Shown: in pieces, positions 26,946 through 34,609 of the stretch
Layout of the letters: the number at the start of each line of letters is the position of its first letter
Numbering within the stretch: the stretch's first letter is position 1
Assembly (NCBI GenBank): GCA_042408875.1
Contig: JBHOQS010000006.1
Location: forward strand, 86,340-150,339
Direction of reading: 5' to 3'
DNA length: 64,000 nucleotides
From: JBHOQS01 sp042408875
Lineage (GTDB): Bacteria > Chloroflexota > UBA11872 > JBHOQS01
Made by a program: the position numbers and the translations under genes
The notes under the pieces: generated by a model
Told to the model about the DNA's origin: nothing
Databases searched by the model: none
What the model saw: the letters and a program-made list of their open reading frames with translations, nothing else

Positions 26946-27413
26946 GTGGAGAGCGGTGGCAAGCCAGCAGGCTGTTCTGCTTGTTCTGCTAAGGAGTCTG
27001 CTGGCTCGCTCACTCGACTGCATGACGTCGGCACCGTGTATCGCCAGCACCGGCTGAAGCGTGAGGAGGACTTCGCACGGGTGCGCGCCGAGGGCCGGGC
27101 ATGGCCGCACCGCTTGCTAGTGCTCCTCGCCCGGCCGAATGAGCTTGGCTACCCGCGGTTCGGTTTTGTCGCCCCGCGGCGGCTGGGTAAAGCGGTCGTG
27201 CGGAACCGAGCGCGCCGCCTGCTCCGTGAAGCGGCCCGGCTCTTGCTTCCGCTCGTGGAGGGAGGTTGGGATATTGTGTTAATCGCCCGCGAGCCGATCC
27301 GTGAGGTGAAAATGCAGCAGGTGCGCGACGCGCTGGAGCAGATGCTCCGGCGCGCCGGCATCGCGCGGCGGCTCTCTGCCGCGCCGCCAGCGCGCGGGGA
27401 GGTACAGTCATGA
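26946..27413 (+). CDS. rnpA: Ribonuclease P protein component
   Basis: This 155-residue protein binds the RNase P RNA and helps cleave tRNA 5' leaders. It shows the RNR motif (VVRNRARRLLREAAR) and the family's opening RLKREEDFARVRAEG. The GTG start at 26946 adds about 35 residues before the core, so an internal start is possible. It overlaps yidD by 4 bp and follows rpmH closely, the classic order. Confidence 0.94.
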   Translation: MESGGKPAGCSACSAKESAGSLTRLHDVGTVYRQHRLKREEDFARVRAEGRAWPHRLLVLLARPNELGYPRFGFVAPRRLGKAVVRNRARRLLREAARLLLPLVEGGWDIVLIAREPIREVKMQQVRDALEQMLRRAGIARRLSAAPPARGEVQS

Positions 27414-27619
27414 CCGTCCTCGCCCTGGCGCTGATCCGGCTCTACCAGCTGACCCTCTCGCGGGTGCTGCCCCCTTCGTGCCGCTTTTATCCTACCTGCT
27501 CTCAGTATGGCTACGAGGCGATTCGGCGGTATGGTATACTCAAGGGCGGCTGGCTCACAGTCTGCCGCCTGGCGCGCTGTCATCCCTTCCATCCCGGCGG
27601 CTATGATCCGGTGCCCTAG
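27410..27619 (+). CDS. yidD: Membrane protein insertion efficiency factor YidD
   Basis: The 69-residue protein matches YidD along its length: RLYQLTLSRVLPPSCRFYPT, CSQYGYEAIRRYG, GGW, and CHPFHPGGYDPVP. It has three conserved Cys and an amphipathic N-terminus. YidD assists insertion of membrane proteins with YidC. It overlaps rnpA by 4 bp and precedes yidC. Confidence 0.96.
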   Translation: MTVLALALIRLYQLTLSRVLPPSCRFYPTCSQYGYEAIRRYGILKGGWLTVCRLARCHPFHPGGYDPVP

Positions 27620-27705
27620 GACACCGGGCACCGCAGGTGCGATCCGCTGCACGCAGGCAACCATTTCAGCCGGTAGATGTGGTGACCTAAGCAAAGGAGA
27701 CTCGT

Positions 27706-28578
27706 TTGGGCGCTCTCTGGGAACAGTATATGGTCCAGCCTTTAGCTCAGGGGCTGACCCTGCTGGCCGGCCTCACTGGGAGCTATGGGTGGGCCATTGT
27801 GCTTTTCACAATTATTGTCAAGCTTGTGCTGCTGCCGCTCTCGATTAAACAGCAGCAGTCGATGCGCCGCCTCCAGGAGCTCCAGCCACAGCTCCAGGCG
27901 CTTCAAAAGAAATACGCTAAAGACAAAGAGAAGCTGGCGCAGGAGCAGATGCGCCTGTATCGTGAGGCTCGCGTCAACCCCGCGGGGGGTTGCCTGCCGT
28001 TACTCGTGCAAATGCCCATCCTCATCGGCATCTGGCAGGCCATTACGTACTTGCAGCACCACCAAGGCTTCAACGGCGGGTTCCTGTGGCTGCCCAGCCT
28101 GGCGCTCTCCGAGCACGCCATGTGGTCGCAGGGCGTGTGGCCAGTGCTCACCGCGCTGAATATCCTGACGCAGTGGGTGATGCAGCGCATGATGACCACG
28201 CCCACCCAGGATCCGCAGCAGCAGATGATGCAGACGATCATGCAGCTCATGCCGATCTACATCGGCTGGCTGGCCTTTAGCTTCCCGGCAGCCCTGGCGC
28301 TCTACTGGCTGGTCAGCAATATCTTTGGCATCGTGCAACAGTTTATTTTCACCGGCTGGGGAACGCTGTTCCCGTCTCATGTGCGGCTGCCGCGACTGTT
28401 GCAGGGTGGCTATCTGTTCCCGCCGCTCCAGCCTGCGCCGAGCCAGGATGGTCAGCTCGAGAGCACTGGTGACGTAGCGCCCGCTGGGGGCGCACAGCCG
28501 GGCGGGCAGGCAGCCGGATCCGCCGAGCATGCCAGTCCACGGCGGCGCGAACAGCGCCGCTCAGGCGTACGACGATAG
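27706..28578 (+). CDS. yidC: YidC/Oxa1-family membrane protein insertase
   Basis: The 290-residue protein lacks the large periplasmic domain and looks like the Gram-positive (Oxa1-type) form with about five membrane helices. Signature regions include IIVKLVLLPLSIKQQQSMRR, the cytoplasmic hairpin (LQALQKKYAKDKEKLAQEQM), NPAGGCLPLLVQMPILIG, and SFPAALALYWLVSNIFGIVQ. YidC inserts and folds membrane proteins alone or with Sec. The start is a TTG at 27706, supported by AAAGGAG at 27693-27699. It follows yidD by 86 bp. Confidence 0.94.
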   Translation: MGALWEQYMVQPLAQGLTLLAGLTGSYGWAIVLFTIIVKLVLLPLSIKQQQSMRRLQELQPQLQALQKKYAKDKEKLAQEQMRLYREARVNPAGGCLPLLVQMPILIGIWQAITYLQHHQGFNGGFLWLPSLALSEHAMWSQGVWPVLTALNILTQWVMQRMMTTPTQDPQQQMMQTIMQLMPIYIGWLAFSFPAALALYWLVSNIFGIVQQFIFTGWGTLFPSHVRLPRLLQGGYLFPPLQPAPSQDGQLESTGDVAPAGGAQPGGQAAGSAEHASPRRREQRRSGVRR

Positions 28579-28641
28579 TACGGTACTAGTTACGGGACTA
28601 GTACGGTCTAGTACGATAAGCGGAACGAGGAGCGAGAGCGA

Positions 28642-28673
28642 CGATTGGTGGTTTGGTCGATTGGTGGTTTGGT
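28642..28673 (+). repeat. Perfect 16-bp tandem duplication before jag
   Basis: CGATTGGTGGTTTGGT is present twice in tandem (28642-28657, 28658-28673), ending 17 bp before the jag GTG. The yidC-jag gap also contains clustered ACTAGT and TAGTACG words at about 28573-28617. Confidence 0.6.
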
Positions 28674-28690
28674 AAGGTCGAGAGGCTGCT

Positions 28691-29500
28691 GTGCAACCGG
28701 TTGAGCCATCGATTGAGGTGACCGGGCGGACGGTCGATGAAGCGATCCGCACTGCCCTCGCCCGCCTAGGGAAGCGGCGCGAGGAAGTTGAGGTCATCGT
28801 CCTCAGCCAGGGCAGCCCCGGCCGGATGCTCGGCTTCGGCGCCGAGCCGGCGCGGGTGCGTGTGTCGATCCTTCCCCCTGCCGAGCGCTCCCCTGCCGAG
28901 CGGAGCGGCTGGGGCGCAGCCCAGGAGAAGGAAGCCCTGCTGGAGGACCAGGAGGACGAGGAGGCACTCGAAGAAGACGAGGACCTCGAGGAGCTCGAAA
29001 CGCCGGCAGCCGCTGGCGCAGCAGGGGAGGGCGAGGAGCTCATCGCCGACGTGGCGGCTGATATGCTTCAGGAGATGCTCGACCTGATGGGCCTCGACGC
29101 CGAGGTCGAGATCACCAGCGATGAGCCGCCGTCTCTCAACGTCGTAGGCGAAGACCTTGCACTCTTGATCGGCCGGCGCGGCGAGCATCTGCGCGCCTTG
29201 CAGTTCCTATTGAACTTGATGGTCAACAAGCAGACCGGGCGGCGCGAGCGCATTATCGTCGATGTAGAGAACTACCGCGAGCGCCGCACTAGGCTGCTGG
29301 AAGGCATGGCCAAGCGGGCGGCCGACGAGGTGCGCCGGCGTGGCGTGCCGATTGTCCTGGAGCCAATGCCGCCGCACGAGCGGCGTATCATCCACCTGGC
29401 GCTGGCCAACGACCCCGACGTGACCACCGAGAGTATCTACGAAGATGAAAAACGCCGGGTCGTGATCAAGCCGCGGCGCCGCCTGCCATCGCAGCGGTGA
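28691..29500 (+). CDS. jag: Jag/KhpB RNA-binding protein
   Basis: The 269-residue protein has three parts. The Jag N-terminal domain (about 1-58) has VTGRTVDEAIRTALARLG and GRMLGFG. An acidic linker follows. A KH domain with GxxG (LLIGRRGEHLRALQ) leads into an R3H domain (PPHERRIIHLALAN). KhpB proteins bind RNA and influence cell division and envelope growth. The GTG start fits the Jag-N boundary. It stands last in the rpmH-yidC cluster; the next gene overlaps its stop. Confidence 0.93.
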   Translation: MQPVEPSIEVTGRTVDEAIRTALARLGKRREEVEVIVLSQGSPGRMLGFGAEPARVRVSILPPAERSPAERSGWGAAQEKEALLEDQEDEEALEEDEDLEELETPAAAGAAGEGEELIADVAADMLQEMLDLMGLDAEVEITSDEPPSLNVVGEDLALLIGRRGEHLRALQFLLNLMVNKQTGRRERIIVDVENYRERRTRLLEGMAKRAADEVRRRGVPIVLEPMPPHERRIIHLALANDPDVTTESIYEDEKRRVVIKPRRRLPSQR

Positions 29501-30384
29501 ACCCCGGCGCAGAGCCTCAGGCCCGTCCCGACTATGTGGCCGTCGGGCACATCACGCAAGACGTCCGCGACGGGAGCTTTGTGTTCGGCGGCACGGTGAC
29601 TTATGCGTCGCTCACAGCCCGCAACCTGGGCTATCAGGCGGCCATCGTCACCGCCTTGCCGGACGCGGTCCTCCAGGATGCCGCTTTCGCCGAGCTGTAT
29701 CGCGGCATTGCTGTCTCTGCTCTGCCCAGCGAGCAGGCAACGGTGTTCGAGAACATCTATGCACCGGCTGGCCGCGTGCAGTATCTGCGCAGCCACGCTC
29801 GCGTCCTCGACCCGGCAGCGATCCCGCCGCACCTGCTGCGCGCCCCGGTCGTGCACCTCGCCCCTGTCGCCCAGGAGATCCCACCCGCGATCCTGACCAG
29901 CATCGACCCGTCCAGCCTGGTCGGCGTCACCCCGCAGGGTTGGATGCGCCGCTGGGACCGCACCGGCCGGGTCTGGCCTGAGCGTTGGACGTCGGCCGAG
30001 CAGTTCCTGGCCCGCGCCGACGCGCTGGTTTTCAGCGAGGAGGACACCGGCGGGGACATGCAGGAGGCCGAACGCTACGTGGCGCTGGCGAGGATCGCGG
30101 TGATCACGCGCGGCGCGCGCGGCTGTACCGTGTACGTGCGCGGCGCCCGGCCGCTGAACTTGCCGGCGTTCCCAGCGCGGGAGGTCGATCCGACCGGTGC
30201 GGGCGATGTCTTCGCCGCAGCGTTCTTTCTCAAGCTTGCCGAGCGGAGCGACCCTGAAGAAGCGGGCATCTACGCCAATTGTGTGGCCTCCTTTGCCGTT
30301 GAAGACATTGGCACCTGTGGCATCCCGATGAAGAAGCAAGTCGAGGCGCGACTACGTACGCGCATCGGCTCCCACCGAAGCTGA
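29497..30384 (+). CDS. PfkB-family carbohydrate kinase
   Basis: The 295-residue protein has an N-terminal DYVAVGHITQDV strand and GGTVTYAS, typical of ribokinase-like kinases. The catalytic signature is DPTGAGDVFAAAF near residue 230, with Asp as base. ATP is expected to phosphorylate a sugar, nucleoside or related alcohol; the substrate is not evident. The GTG start overlaps the jag stop codon (GTGA), so the two genes are coupled. It appears slightly short for the family. Confidence 0.88.
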   Translation: MNPGAEPQARPDYVAVGHITQDVRDGSFVFGGTVTYASLTARNLGYQAAIVTALPDAVLQDAAFAELYRGIAVSALPSEQATVFENIYAPAGRVQYLRSHARVLDPAAIPPHLLRAPVVHLAPVAQEIPPAILTSIDPSSLVGVTPQGWMRRWDRTGRVWPERWTSAEQFLARADALVFSEEDTGGDMQEAERYVALARIAVITRGARGCTVYVRGARPLNLPAFPAREVDPTGAGDVFAAAFFLKLAERSDPEEAGIYANCVASFAVEDIGTCGIPMKKQVEARLRTRIGSHRS

Positions 30385-30526
30385 TCCCTCGAAGCTGATC
30401 CCTCATTGTGCCTCGCCGGGACGCTAGTTGCAGGCTTCCTGTTCTTTTCGTGTGGCGCGATACTCGTGGTAACGCTACCAGATAGGGGCCTGGCGAGTAT
30501 CGAACCGGCAGGACTGTACAGGCACG

Positions 30527-31738
30527 ATGCGGCTGATTGCCTCTCTCGCCCGCGCGGTGATTGTGGTGAGCGGGCTGAGCTATGCCGCCGGCATAGTGGC
30601 GTTCCTGAGCCTGCGCCTGCTGCCAGGCGGGACGGAGTATGCCCTGCGCGCCGGCTGGCTCCAGCTCCTCGATACGTTCACGTTGTATATCCTCCTGGTC
30701 GGTCTGGTGCTGGTTCCGCTGGGGGTGCTCCTGCGCTCGCGCAGCCTCCTTGCCAGCGCGAGCGTACCCGTGCTGGCGCTGACACTGCTGTACGGGGAGC
30801 TGTTCGTGCCGCCGGCGTGGCGCCCGGCTGCCTGGTCCCGCCCGGCAGGTGAACCTTCGGCCTCCCTCACTGTCATGACCTTCAATACCGGCATGGGTAA
30901 TACGGCCCCGGACCACGTGCTTCAGCTCGTTGCAGAGGAACAGCCGGATCTCATCGCTCTCCAAGAGCTCACCCCCGTCCTCTCCGCTGGGCTGGCCCAT
31001 GCCCTGGCCGCAGACTACCCCTGGCAGGTGCTGGTGCCCCAGGAGGACCATTCAGGCGCTGGCGTGCTCAGCCGTTACCCGATCGTTGCGCATGAGACCT
31101 TCCGCCTCGGGCCGTCAGAGCATCTAGCTCAGCACGTGGTGCTCGACGTTGATGGCACTGCTGTGCACCTGCTCAACGTGCACCTGGGCACACCTCGGCT
31201 GCAACGCCGCGCCGTGCCTGTGGTCTCTCCTCCGGCGGGAAGACTGCTCTCGCTCTTACGGCAGATACCGCTGCTCAGTGCGGGCATGGCCTGGCTCGCC
31301 ACACCAGCAGAGCTACTCGATGACTCCCATGACCTGCGAGCGCTAGTCAGGCGTCTCGAAGACGGCCGGATCGCTCCGGAGTTGCGCACGTCTCTGCGCC
31401 GGGCGCACATTGAGGCGCTGCTGGGGCACGTGCGCTCCATCGATGCCCCACTCATCGTGGCGGGCGACTTCAACATGGTTGACCAGAACGCCGACTATCG
31501 CCTGCTGACACAGTACCTCCACGACAGCTACCGCGCCGCCGGCTACGGCTTTGGGCATACCTTCCCACGTCCCGGAGCGTTTTATTTCCGCTCGTGGCGG
31601 CTGGTTCTACCGCTTTCACTCGTGCGCATCGACTACATTTTTACCTCAGGCCACTGGCACGCGCTGGAGGCCCACGTGAATACCGGCGGGAACTCCGACC
31701 ACCTGCCAGTCGTGTCGCGCCTCGCGCTGCATCGCTGA
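30527..31738 (+). CDS. Membrane-anchored endonuclease/exonuclease/phosphatase-family protein
   Basis: The 403-residue protein begins with about three membrane helices (residues 5-90) and then carries an EEP domain on a following extracytoplasmic or cytoplasmic part. Catalytic motifs are seen in order: MTFNTGMGN, LIALQELTP, VHLLNVHLG, VAGDFNMVDQNADY, and GGNSDHLPVV. The superfamily hydrolyses phosphodiester or phosphomonoester bonds in nucleic acids, lipids or inositol phosphates. Both location and substrate are uncertain. It follows the PfkB-like gene after 142 bp. Confidence 0.88.
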   Translation: MRLIASLARAVIVVSGLSYAAGIVAFLSLRLLPGGTEYALRAGWLQLLDTFTLYILLVGLVLVPLGVLLRSRSLLASASVPVLALTLLYGELFVPPAWRPAAWSRPAGEPSASLTVMTFNTGMGNTAPDHVLQLVAEEQPDLIALQELTPVLSAGLAHALAADYPWQVLVPQEDHSGAGVLSRYPIVAHETFRLGPSEHLAQHVVLDVDGTAVHLLNVHLGTPRLQRRAVPVVSPPAGRLLSLLRQIPLLSAGMAWLATPAELLDDSHDLRALVRRLEDGRIAPELRTSLRRAHIEALLGHVRSIDAPLIVAGDFNMVDQNADYRLLTQYLHDSYRAAGYGFGHTFPRPGAFYFRSWRLVLPLSLVRIDYIFTSGHWHALEAHVNTGGNSDHLPVVSRLALHR

Positions 31739-32247
31739 GTGGAGCCGGAGTGAAGTCCTGCTTCCTATGCTCAGCGGGCCACTGCACCTGGTGACCGCTC
31801 GGGACTACCCGGCGCCGCGCCCCTGCTCCGGCCCGTCCTGAAGCGCCTGTATGCTGGCAGCCTCTTCGCCCGACACCTTACCGGCGTCGATGCCGAGACG
31901 CTCGTGGCGGCCAGTCGGGCGCGGCTGGCGAAACAGCCGCGCAGGACCAGGTAGCTCGGCACACTGCTACAGGAACGCTGGCCAGACCGCGACTCCCTCC
32001 CGCTCGCCTTCGCCACCAGCGACGCCCAGGCCTGTGATATCCAGTTCCTCCCCCCGGAGTGATCGACCAGGACACCCGGCCGCGCGCCAGCAGCGCCACC
32101 CATCTATGCGCCCGATGACCCAGATCCCTCGCGCGGGGACGGACTGGTCTGCTCTCGCGTTGACGCTGCCGCCGCGGCTTGTTACACTGCGCCCCGGACG
32201 GGTAGACGCCTGCTAAGCCTGAATCGACCGAGGAGCTCGCACCTCGC
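31739..32247. other. Intergenic region with a possible decayed coding remnant
   Basis: No intact gene is supported in this 509-bp gap. One frame (31805-32062) has protein-like composition but is interrupted; see the separate entry. The remainder shows no recognisable element. Confidence 0.4.
31805..32062 (+). pseudogene. Possible gene remnant with in-frame amber stop
   Basis: Reading from 31805 gives a protein-like segment with LLRPVLKRLYAGSLFARHL and VDAETLVAASRARLA. An in-frame TAG stands at 31952-31954. The same frame continues as LLQERWPDRDSLPLAF and DAQACDIQFLPPE before TGA at 32060. No start codon or family is recognised. It could be a degraded gene or chance; confidence is low. Confidence 0.25.
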
Positions 32248-33261
32248 ATGCCTGAACGACTACGTGTCCTGGTTCTGCCACCGGAATCGCTGCGCCGCGA
32301 GATCTTCCAGCCCGGCGCCCTCGAGCGGCTGGAGGCTGCCGCAGACGTGAGTATCAACGACCGGTCCACCAACTGGACCAGTGCCGAGCTGGCCGCGGCC
32401 ATTCCCGGCGTGGATGCTGTCATTGCCAGCTGGGGCTCCCCCAAGTTCGATCAGCAGGTCCTGGCCGCGGCGGATCGCCTGCGCTTCATCGGCTATGCCG
32501 CCGGCAGCATCAAGAACATCGTCCCATCGGAGGTGTTCGACCGCGGCGTGGTTGTGAGCCACGCCGCCGATCTGATCGCCGACTCAGTGGCTGAGCTCTG
32601 CCTCGGCTACATCCTGACGATCTGGCGGCAGATCCCGCAGTACGACCAGGCGATGCACGCGCACCGCCCCTGGCGGGAGATTACGGCGCAGTATGGCTAC
32701 GGGCACGGGCTATACTACAAGACCATTGGCCTGATCGGCTGCGGCATGGTGGCGCGCAAGTTCATTCGCCTGCTCAAGCCGTTCGAGCCAACCATCCTGG
32801 TCTACGATCCCTACCTCTCTGACGAGCGCGCGGCCGAGCTCGGGGTGACGAAGGTCAGCTTAGAAGAGCTCTTCGAGCGTAGCGATGTGATCAGCAACCA
32901 CCTGCCGACCACGCCGGAGACGACCCGCATGATCCGCGCCGAGCACCTGCGACGTATCCGTGATGGCGCGCTGTTTATCAATACGGCGCGGGCAGCATCG
33001 GTCGATTACGACGCTCTGCTTGACGAGCTCCGCAAGAACCGCTTCCAGGCTGCGCTCGATGTCTTCCCACAGGAGCCGTTGCCGGAGGACAGCCCCTTCC
33101 GCGACCTGCCGAATGTCGTGCTCACGCCGCATCGCGCCGGCAGCACGATCGAGTCACGGCAGCGGCTGGGCACCGCGATGATCGACGAGTTGCTGCGCTT
33201 CTTCCGCGGCGAACCGCTACGCTACCAGGTGCGCAAGGAGCAGCTCGCCATCATGGCTTAG
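32248..33261 (+). CDS. D-isomer-specific 2-hydroxyacid dehydrogenase
   Basis: The 337-residue protein fits the D-2-hydroxyacid dehydrogenase family. The NAD-binding motif is GLIGCGMVARKF. The catalytic Arg lies in NTARAASVD, the Glu in FPQEPL, and the His in LTPHRAGST. These enzymes interconvert 2-oxo acids and D-2-hydroxyacids with NAD(P)H. The next gene, an HpcH/HpaI aldolase that produces or cleaves 2-oxo acids, lies 50 bp on, so the two may act in one catabolic route. Substrate unknown. Confidence 0.9.
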   Translation: MPERLRVLVLPPESLRREIFQPGALERLEAAADVSINDRSTNWTSAELAAAIPGVDAVIASWGSPKFDQQVLAAADRLRFIGYAAGSIKNIVPSEVFDRGVVVSHAADLIADSVAELCLGYILTIWRQIPQYDQAMHAHRPWREITAQYGYGHGLYYKTIGLIGCGMVARKFIRLLKPFEPTILVYDPYLSDERAAELGVTKVSLEELFERSDVISNHLPTTPETTRMIRAEHLRRIRDGALFINTARAASVDYDALLDELRKNRFQAALDVFPQEPLPEDSPFRDLPNVVLTPHRAGSTIESRQRLGTAMIDELLRFFRGEPLRYQVRKEQLAIMA

Positions 33262-33311
33262 CCTACGGCTTCGACTACAGCTTTGACTATGGTTTAGACT
33301 AAGGAGTTATC

Positions 33312-34076
33312 ATGCGCGCAAACACCGCCAAGGAGCGGCTACGCCAGGGCAAGCCCATTGTCGGCCCCATTCTTCCCTTCGCCTCCGAGGCGATGATCGA
33401 GCTGTGCGCCCTGGCCGGCTTCCATTTCGTATTCATTGACTGCGAGCACGGTCCGATGTCAGTGGAAACGGTCGAACGGCTGGTGCGCACCTGTGAGGTG
33501 GCAGGCATCCCGTCACTGGCGCGGGTGCCCGACCAGAACCCGCAGACGATCCTGCGCTTCCTGGACACCGGCCTGCAAGGCGTGCTCGTGCCGCACATCG
33601 ATACCGCCGAGCAGGCTGCCGCGGCTGTGGCTGCGGCAAAGTACGCGCCGGAGGGCCACCGCGGGCTGGCGGGCGTACGTGCCGGCGGCTACGGCATCGA
33701 CCTGCCGCTCACCGAATACGTGCGCCGGGCGAACGAAGAAGTGATGGTCTGGGTCTTGCTCGAGAGCCGCGCTGCGGTGGAGAACGTCGAGGCTATCGCC
33801 GCCGTGCCGGGCATTGATGTGCTACAAATCGGGCCGACTGATCTAGCCATGTCCATGCTGGGCACGCCTGACCCACGGCACCCTGAGGTGGAGCAGGCAC
33901 TGGATCGTATCCTCGCTGCAGGACGCGCCGCCGGCAAGGCGGTGGGGCGCGGCGCGGTGAGCGGTGCGGCGAACATGCGCCGCGAATTAGAGCGCGGCTT
34001 CTCCGTCGTTACCTTCGGCCTGCGCGACCTGGTCGTCGAGCCCGGGCGTCAGCTCATGGCCGAGCTCGGCCTGTAG
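33312..34076 (+). CDS. HpcH/HpaI-family class II aldolase
   Basis: The 254-residue protein matches the aldolase/citrate lyase family: IDCEHGP with the catalytic His, LVPHIDTAEQA, HRGLAGVRAGGYG, LLESRAAVEN with a metal-binding Glu, and QIGPTDLAMSM with a metal-binding Asp. Members cleave 2-keto-3-deoxy- or 4-hydroxy-2-oxo acids to pyruvate and an aldehyde using a divalent metal. AAGGAG at 33300-33305 precedes the start. It follows the hydroxyacid dehydrogenase. Confidence 0.9.
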   Translation: MRANTAKERLRQGKPIVGPILPFASEAMIELCALAGFHFVFIDCEHGPMSVETVERLVRTCEVAGIPSLARVPDQNPQTILRFLDTGLQGVLVPHIDTAEQAAAAVAAAKYAPEGHRGLAGVRAGGYGIDLPLTEYVRRANEEVMVWVLLESRAAVENVEAIAAVPGIDVLQIGPTDLAMSMLGTPDPRHPEVEQALDRILAAGRAAGKAVGRGAVSGAANMRRELERGFSVVTFGLRDLVVEPGRQLMAELGL

Positions 34077-34089
34077 AGGCCGTCAGCGA

Positions 34090-34108
34090 GCCGTGACTTT
34101 CTCACGGC
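34090..34108 (+). terminator. Terminator-like hairpin after the aldolase
   Basis: GCCGTGA and TCACGGC form a perfect 7-bp stem with a 5-nt loop 14 bp after the aldolase stop. No clear U tract follows. Confidence 0.5.
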
Positions 34109-34218
34109 CGGGCTGTGCCGTGGCGCATAGCCCCTCGCTAGCAATACCTTACCTTTCGCGCGGGTGAGCGTGTGCACGCTCGCGGCATTCCCAGGAGTAT
34201 CGGCGGTGCTGGAAGGTA

Positions 34219-34248
34219 TTGACATGTGGCAGGCGGGCATAGTAAGAT
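34219..34248 (+). promoter_or_regulatory. Sigma70-type promoter of the peptide ABC operon
   Basis: A perfect TTGACA at 34219-34224 and TAAGAT at 34243-34248 are separated by 18 bp. Transcription would begin near 34255 and read through the riboswitch and its terminator before the first gene. Confidence 0.75.
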
Positions 34249-34311
34249 AGCCTCAACCTAGAGAGCGCAAGGGCGGCTACTGTAAGCGTTGCCATTGAGC
34301 TCAGCGAACTG

Positions 34312-34445
34312 AATACGCGGCCGAATTCCCGTTAGGGAAACGGGGGACCCAGTGTCTGGGGTGAATTCCTCATCAGGCAGTGACTGGTGAGGATAGGGTA
34401 GCTCTTTCAGCCCGAACCCGTCAGCTAACCTCGTAGGCACGTGGA
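34312..34445 (+). promoter_or_regulatory. Cyclic-di-AMP riboswitch (ydaO/yuaA type)
   Basis: The conserved core words of the ydaO-yuaA leader appear in order and spacing: CCGAAT, ACGGGGGACCCA (34340-34351), TGGGGTGAATTCCT (34357-34370), AGGGTAG (34395-34401), and CCCGAACCCGTCAGCTAACC with TCGTAGGC (34411-34438). This class binds cyclic-di-AMP, which usually turns expression off. The element is followed by an intrinsic terminator and an ABC transporter operon. The 5' boundary of the outer stem is approximate. Confidence 0.93.
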
Positions 34446-34471
34446 AGAGGCATAGCACGCGGAGATTTGTG

Positions 34472-34504
34472 AGCCGGAGGCTATGGCCTCCGGCTCTTTG
34501 TTTT
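34472..34504 (+). terminator. Intrinsic terminator controlled by the c-di-AMP riboswitch
   Basis: A perfect 10-bp stem, AGCCGGAGGC with its complement, has a TATG loop and is followed by CTTTGTTTT. It lies about 25 nt after the aptamer and 105 bp before the binding-protein gene, so ligand-dependent folding could decide read-through. Confidence 0.88.
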
Positions 34505-34609
34505 ACCCCCGGTTCGCCTCTCCCTGGGCGCTTCCCCGCCGCCGGCCGTATTGCTCAGCCAGGCTCGAGCACATGGCGTGCACAGCACAAACTACCAGGA
34601 GGGAGTCCC

